A DNA stretch of 64,000 nt from Arthrinium phaeospermum (Eukaryota > Ascomycota > Sordariomycetes > Amphisphaeriales > Apiosporaceae), in contig QYRS01000003.1 in NCBI GenBank assembly GCA_006503535.1, positions 248,001-312,000 on the forward strand, in the 5' to 3' direction. Positions 58,379 through 64,000 of this stretch are shown here, one piece after another. A program made the translations under genes and the position numbers. How positions within the stretch are numbered: the first letter of the stretch is position 1; each line of letters opens with the position of its first letter. A model generated the notes under the pieces. It saw nothing but the letters and a program-made list of their open reading frames with translations, was not told the origin of the DNA and did not search any database.

Positions 58379-59077
58379 AGAAGGGTTGACAGGAACCTAT
58401 CAAGGGGCCGAGAGGCGCATGCAGCTGAAGAGTGGGCTCCGTGTGGGGAGGGAGCGAAGAAGGTCCCTTAATTAGACGAACCACTGAGAACCACAGATGC
58501 TGCGACAACATACGGCATACGGCAAGCACGGGATTTCTGATGAGGGCAAATGCGAAGGGCCAGGAGTTGGATCCCGGCCGTACTTGATATTCCCAGCTTT
58601 GCTTGCTTTGACCCGGCGCAAAACGGACCGTATATATGTCAAGTACTTGCTCGATAGACAGATGCTTCCCCAACATAAGGTTACCAATATCTTGGGTCCT
58701 CTTGTCGATAATTCGAGCAAGATTGGATTTTTGCTGCTTGCTGACTCGTTGACATAATTAATCAATCCAAGCCCTTTGATTTTGTTTTGTTTTTCCTTCC
58801 AAGGGAATACCAAGCCAAACCCAAGATAGCCAAGACTCCCTGGTCCTGGGCAACACCATTCATTGACTTTGCCCGACCCCTGGCCGCAACTTCTCCACCA
58901 TCGCCCGGCAGCGGTTATCCCGCTGGGCAATTACACGAAGGAAAAAAAGCCCAAGAAGAAACAAAGAAGAAACGCTCGGCATTGAGGGACATTTTTTTCG
59001 AACCTCTGCTTGCAACAAGTCTTTCTTTCCTCTTGAATATACCATTATCCACCTACACGTACACATACACACTTATC
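58379..59077. other. intergenic
   Basis: About 700 bp with no supported gene. It ends in an A/C-rich leader (CACGTACACATACACAC) just upstream of the next start codon. Confidence 0.4.
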
Positions 59078-59634
59078 ATGGGATCGCCTGTCCCTACGGC
59101 TGTTGCCGCCGGCGCTTCGGCCTCCGCCAATCGCTTCCCGGCCGCCTTTGACGACATGACGGATTCTACTGGCCAAATCGCGGGTCATTCAAATAGCTAT
59201 GCGAGAAATGGGCAATCCCACGGCATAAAAAATATCGCGGCCGGACTCGATATCTACGGCTTCAAGCCGGACGCCGCGCGCACCGGCGGCAGTGTTAGGC
59301 GACCCCACGATGAAGAGAAAGCGAATCTGTATATTACCAACGCCGCAAGTAAAGAAAGGTTGTCGCACACGACGTGCGAGGGTTGGGAGGGAACATCGCC
59401 GAGGCCCTTTTGCGCATACCTGAAATTCGTAGCAGTCTGGCTGGTTTTCGCAATCGTCATGTGGCTGATTTTGCCGTTGTTTTTCTGTCTGGTAAGTTTC
59501 CAAAAGAATGCTTCTGTTGAAAGGACCCAGGACGCTGACCGACCGAAAACAACTTCCAGGGACGCGAAGTAATATATAGTACACCAAAGTGCTATAGTTC
59601 CCAGTATATACCTTTTCTGGGTTGGGTTTGGTGA
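59078..59634 (+). CDS. small predicted single-pass membrane protein, unknown function
   Basis: Exons 59078-59491 and 59560-59634 (68-bp intron with GTAAGT donor) give about 162 aa. An Ala/Ser-rich soluble N-terminus (about 110 residues) leads to CEGWEGTSPRPFCAYLKF and one strong membrane helix, VAVWLVFAIVMWLILPLFF, then a short tail with aromatic residues (IPFLGWVW). If the intron is not removed the protein ends instead at 59572 with a polar tail. No signal peptide. I recognise no family. Confidence 0.5.
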
Positions 59635-60678
59635 TAGCGACAAGCGCATCCATCAGTGGGAAAGGGTTTGACAACGAGCGGGCTAGGTTTAATGACTTGG
59701 AAATGAGGGAAGGGTCAAGGGCAGGCGGGCGCAGTGAATGGCCGGCATATTATTGTCGTTCACGACATGGAAAGCGTAGTGTTCAGAGGAAGGGAGTCGA
59801 GGTTGCCGACATGATTTCACTGATACCCCATTTGGACGAACAATACGATGGTACGAAGGGCCGAACCGAGACAGCAACCGAGTACATAATTACCAAGTAA
59901 AAATTAATAGAAAGTCTTAGGATGATATTTTGGGAACGAAGTATACCAATAACACCCAGCAATATAGAATATTAATAAGATAAGCTGCCACTTCGGAATG
60001 CTCACGAGTTGAAGGATGAGAAGCCCAAGATTGCTGTATGAGTTATCCGCGTATCGCTCGTTACCAGTTTGGCGTATGGCATGTTTGGACAGGCCAATCA
60101 GGTGTAGTAGATTTAGCACCCACCTTCTTCACCGCCTGCCCCGAGCGGCAGATTGTAGAGCTTGGTGGGTCTTGGTTGGCTAAGCTTGGTCGGTCGTCGG
60201 CATGATGGGGCTGGCAGGCTTGCAGGCTGGTTTTAGTGCCTGGCACTGGTGACAAAGGCGGCGCTCCCCAAGAAGCCAACCTTGTAAGTCAGCAAGAGAG
60301 CATGAGAGCAAAGCAAGCCTCGTCACAACCCGGCAGATTAGATTGGAATGGGACACACACCCTCTGACCAAACACCACAATACCCTCACCACTTCTCTGG
60401 GTAATGCGATTTCAGGATATTGTTTGTTTTCCGGCAGACAATCGATCTGCTTGAAGGGCAGACGCATCCATCAACCTCCTACCAGCTTGTTCGCACAGCT
60501 ACCCATTTCCTTCAACACGGCGAACAATCTCCGAAATCTTGTCAACCCACACAACTCTATCCTGGGCAATCCCATTTTCTCTTCCTCCCACCGACCCCTA
60601 CACACAACTTTGAAGCCTTCCAGCTTTTAGAAACACATACAACATCATATCGTATTGCCACAAGCTTTCGTGCGAGCC
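59635..60678. other. intergenic
   Basis: 1 kb before the Sds3-like gene; the last 300 bp is C-rich and looks like a long 5' leader. No gene is supported. Confidence 0.4.
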
Positions 60679-62397
60679 ATGGCAACCGCCGATACCTCCT
60701 CGTCGGCCATGGCTACCAAGCCTGGCCGTGGTGGTGACATCCGACCCCAATCCCCTCCCGCCCAGGCCGCCTCCAAGCGCGACAAGAAGCGACAAGTCCT
60801 GAGCGAAAAGCTGGCTCTCTTGACCGACCAAATGAGCCGCGATCGCGACAGGAGTTACCGAGAAGAGCTGCAGAAAATTCAGGTCGACCTCAATCTCGTC
60901 GGCCGAGTCGATCCCTACGCCGACCGCCCCCTCGACGAGATCCAGCGCGAGTACCGCGAACTCTCGCAAGCCAGTGCCAATGGCGCCGACCGCCCGAACC
61001 GCACTCTGCTGGAGATGGCAGGCCCATCGTTCCAGGACTGGGTGCACAACGTCGAGGACTTGATCGAGACTCGTGACTACGATCTGACCAGCCAGAAGGT
61101 ACAGAACTCGTCTGTCGACAGAATCAATGCGCTGCCTATACTGACTCTACTTCCTCTTTAGTACGAATACGAGCGACGGCTGCGAGAGAACCACAATACT
61201 TGCGCCTACAAGATTGAGGTTGCGAAACGAGAATACAAGGCGCTGTCCTCCACCCTCCGAGACCGACTTATCAATGCGATAACATCCAAGAAAGCCCGCT
61301 TGAGCAGGGAGAAGGAAGCCCTTGAGATTTCCGACAACTCGGCATTGTTCCTGCACCCGAACCAGTTTAGCCTCACCAATCCCTCTAGCCCTGGTGGCAC
61401 TCACGCAAAGCGAACCACCCGTCTGCGCCGTGAGATGGAGGAGCAGTCCGGTTACGCGGACAATAAGAAGAGAAAGCGGAACGGCGGCGACGAAGACGGC
61501 TCTCCCGCCCCCATCCGGAGAGCCCTCGACGGCTCCAACACTACCCCACTGTGGCAGAACGACCGCATCCGAGCTATGCGCAAGGAGACGGGCCCCATTT
61601 ACAGCATTGACAAGCTCTTTACCGATAAGGAACTGTCAATGAACTACAACACTGCCGCATTGGCATCCTACAAGTACTTGCTCACCCGTCGTGACACTAA
61701 TGGAAACGTCATGACGCCCCCTGAAGACAGTGAGGCTGGCAACGGTGAAGCGCACGAGGAGGATGAGGAATTGGCGGCTCCGACAATGGAGCGCCAACCG
61801 TCGCATGCTACACGTAGCACCCGCGGTGGACAGAACAACCAGCACAACTTCTTGGATGACAAGGTCCTCGGCATAGAAGGCCTCGCCAACTTCGAAATTG
61901 CTGGGAACCTGGATAAGATGGGCACCCAGGAGCCCAAGCTTCCCCCGTTGATCCACTCCCAATACTCCAAGGCCTACGTCAAATCCGAGTCCAACACGCC
62001 CATGGGCCTCAACCAAGACGACGCCCAGCAGGACTTCATGATCATGAATGTGTTTAAGAGCTATCAGCGACACAAGGGCACGGGGTCCAACATTGATGTA
62101 CCAAACGGCGGAAGGCGGTTACTCGAGAATATGGTCCAGAGCCCAGCCGCTCCACGGCACGTCGCGTACATACAGGGACAGAGGCCTTCTGTTGAAAACC
62201 TCTCCGAGTCTCTGGGTGTCCCCTCCAGTAGCCTGCGCGACGAACCTGGTCTTGGCAGCAGCATCCTGAGCGGGCTGGCACCCGGTGTTGTCACCAACAA
62301 CCACGCGTCTCCCGCTCCGCCTATGAGCCGGCAAAGCAGCTTTGGCGGTGCTGCGATGTCCCGCCAGGGAAGTGGAAGAGGCAAGCGTCGAGGTTAG
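60679..62397 (+). CDS. Sds3-like histone deacetylase complex subunit
   Basis: Component of the Rpd3/Sin3 deacetylase complex. Exons 60679-61098 and 61162-62397 (63-bp intron) give about 551 aa. The conserved Sds3 domain spans about residues 30-260: KRDKKRQVLSEKLALLTDQ, the helix EELQKIQVDLNLV, YEYERRLRENHNTCAYKIEVAKREY across the junction, then LRDRLINAITSKKARLSREKEALE and ALFLHPNQFSL. The rest is low complexity with a Met/Ser/Gly-rich tail ending GRGKRRG. The ATG at 60679 (MATADTSSSAMATK) is the first Met in frame after the leader. Confidence 0.85.
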
Positions 62398-62833
62398 ACA
62401 CAATCTGGTCCGTTCTTGGCGTCATTGGCGAAATATATGGGGTCCTTCGGAAGAAGTACAACAATGGACATACGGCACAGCGGAGTCTTTGGTGGAGGGA
62501 AATAAGGATTTCTGATTTTTCTTATGCGCCTATCATCTGATCGATGCGGCATAGCGAATGGTTTTTTATGGCATATGGCATGACGCAAGGGTCTCTCCTT
62601 TTTTTTACTTTGTTCTTTTTTCTTAGTTCGTACGGCACACTTGCAGTACCCAACATACCCAGTAGATGCCCGGTTTAGGATTTCTCAATAACTGATTCTC
62701 ATCATTTTTCAACATAATATGAATAAAGATTTGTGATATTGTGCCAATTTTCTCATGCATGACTCGCTTTGTCCATCCCTCAAATTACTCCATACCCAAT
62801 AATAACAGACAAAGCAAATCTCTTCAAATCCCT
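62398..62833. other. intergenic, tail-to-tail
   Basis: 436 bp with T-tracts (TTTTTTTTA near 62598) and no gene. Confidence 0.45.
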
Positions 62834-63727
62834 TCAGGGCCCGAAGACCAAGGCTCGAACCTCGATGCTCTCCCGCCCCTCGGCATCGGGCCGCGTCCGC
62901 GGGTCCACGAAGGCCGTGTGGGGCGTTCTACCGCCCCTGACTTCGGTGCTGCCGCCCTCGCCGTCCAGGCTCGCGCTGTCGAAGCACTCGAGCAGCAGGC
63001 GCTCGCCGGGCGTCATGCCGCTCCAGTAGTACCACTTTTGGTCAGGGTGGTGCGCCACGGCCGCCGTCTCGCCCGTGTAGCCGCCCGGGTAGCGGTGCTC
63101 GACGGGGAGGGCGTCCTCGGCGCGGAAGGAGGCCGAGGAGGCGAAGGCGAGGGGGCTGGACTCGACGGGTCCCGCGTTCGGGCTGCGCCAGATATTGATG
63201 ATGCGGTACCGGGTTCCTCGGGCTAGGAGGGCGGCGGCTTCGTCTTCGGGCAGGTGCCGACGGATGCGTTGCAGGACGGATTTCGGGGTCTGGTCGACGT
63301 GGGCGAGTAGTACGGGGCCGCGTTTGGCGGTGGGGGTCGCGCGGCGGATGGTGTGGTCGAAGAGGACTACGTGGGTGGCGCCGGGGACGTGGCGGTGGAG
63401 GAGGGTGGTTATTTGGGGGTAGTAGGTTTTGGTGATGCTGGTTTCGTCGTCGAAGTTTACTTCTTCCTCGTTTTCTGGAGTATCCGGGGAAGCAAGGGGG
63501 GCAGGGATCGGGAGGAAGGCGTCGTGGTCTAGGCTGAACTCCGACTCCCGGCCCCGGATGTCGTGGATTTGGACCGGTTGCGGGTTGATGGCCAGGTTGC
63601 GCTTCGGCTCGCCGGCCGGGGGGTCTTCGACGTAGTTCACGGCCGTGACGCCGGGGGGCGGGGGGTGGCTGAAGTTTAGGGTGGCGGTTACGGGGCCGCG
63701 GGGGACTGGGGAGGGGGTTATGGCCAT
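62834..63727 (-). CDS. CmcJ/AsaB-like hydroxylase/desaturase family protein
   Basis: 297-aa intronless protein of the fungal family containing AsaB, NvfI-type and GA4-desaturase-like oxidoreductases, often found in secondary-metabolite clusters. Family landmarks are all visible: NYVEDPPAGEP early, VQIHDIRGRESEFSLDHDAF, a THVVLFDHTIRR strand, HVDQTPKSVLQRIR, YRIINIWRS, HHPDQKWYYWSGMTPGERLLLECFDS and the closing TPHTAFVDP...ESIEVRALVF. The His/Asp/His sets fit a non-haem iron site. The start ATG at 63725-63727 is clear. It is the last gene in the window and could belong to a cluster that continues beyond it. Substrate unknown. Confidence 0.85.
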   Translation of the reverse strand: MAITPSPVPRGPVTATLNFSHPPPPGVTAVNYVEDPPAGEPKRNLAINPQPVQIHDIRGRESEFSLDHDAFLPIPAPLASPDTPENEEEVNFDDETSITKTYYPQITTLLHRHVPGATHVVLFDHTIRRATPTAKRGPVLLAHVDQTPKSVLQRIRRHLPEDEAAALLARGTRYRIINIWRSPNAGPVESSPLAFASSASFRAEDALPVEHRYPGGYTGETAAVAHHPDQKWYYWSGMTPGERLLLECFDSASLDGEGGSTEVRGGRTPHTAFVDPRTRPDAEGRESIEVRALVFGP

Positions 63728-64000
63728 GGTTGGCTGGGTTATTTAGGGGCTTGCTAGTCGGGGTTGATGGACAGGTAAAGGGGAGCAAGTTGACTTGTGC
63801 GAAATACCCGGCTTGTGTGAAGATGATTCAGACTATTGTTGGGGCAGCAAGTGTTTCGTCTGATGGAACCAGTTGACTTATACGATACTGGTAACAGATG
63901 ATGATGAGTTGTGTCGTTGTGAGGAACCACAGTCTACAGAATGCAGAAGAAGAATATTATAAGGAAGAAGAAACAGAACGTGGACATCTTGCAGGAATCT
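63728..64000. other. upstream region of the CmcJ-like gene
   Basis: 273 bp up to the window end, presumably the promoter. No coding start is seen. Confidence 0.4.

Noticed and set aside
1..64000. tRNA, rRNA, CRISPR or viral elements
   Set aside because: Read for tRNA B-box-like sequences, tandem spacers and capsid or polymerase motifs; nothing convincing was seen, though a dedicated tRNA scan was not possible.

Overview
This window is nuclear DNA of a filamentous ascomycete, most likely a Sordariomycete. Genes carry many short GT-AG introns of about 45-180 bp, intergenic spaces are compact, and the conserved genes are typical of fungi (Mtr4, COX8/VIIc, Dsc3, kynurenine aminotransferase, COG7, Sds3, a PARP-E2 fusion). 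No CRISPR array, operon, rRNA or convincing tRNA was found.

Layout. 0-7 kb: a secreted Ser/Thr-rich protein, the exosome helicase Mtr4 and a small cytochrome c oxidase subunit. 8-40.4 kb: an accessory island. Its left part is a terpene module: an FMN 2-hydroxyacid oxidoreductase, a P450, an unrecognised small protein and an eight-exon chimeric terpene synthase that carries both a class I cyclase and a prenyltransferase. In the middle is a head-to-head pair of a NACHT/STAND (NLR-like) gene and an SNF2-family ATPase gene. Its right part is one four-exon, 3728-residue PKS-NRPS (KS-AT-DH-MT-KR-ACP-C-A-T), with a divergently transcribed stand-alone thioesterase. 40.4-43.6 kb: a gene-free stretch with copies of a short dispersed repeat. 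43.6-64 kb: mostly conserved genes (Dsc3, kynurenine aminotransferase, PARP-UBC, COG7, Sds3), plus a second P450, two small unknown genes and a CmcJ/AsaB-like oxidoreductase at the right edge.

How the genes may work together. The terpene synthase has every metal-binding motif of both halves, so it should make its own C20 or C25 diphosphate and cyclise it; the adjacent P450 and flavoenzyme are plausible tailoring enzymes. The PKS-NRPS is unusual. Its condensation domain has HNxxxDA in place of HHxxxDG, its methyltransferase SAM loop is degraded, it has no ER, and it ends in a T domain with no reductase or Dieckmann domain, so the neighbouring thioesterase is the obvious release candidate. Whether the terpene and PKS-NRPS parts form one hybrid pathway or two adjacent clusters cannot be told from sequence alone. 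No cluster-specific transcription factor, transporter or trans-ER was seen between them.

Gene models were built by joining reading frames across candidate introns by hand. All multi-exon models listed close in frame, but splice sites are predictions.
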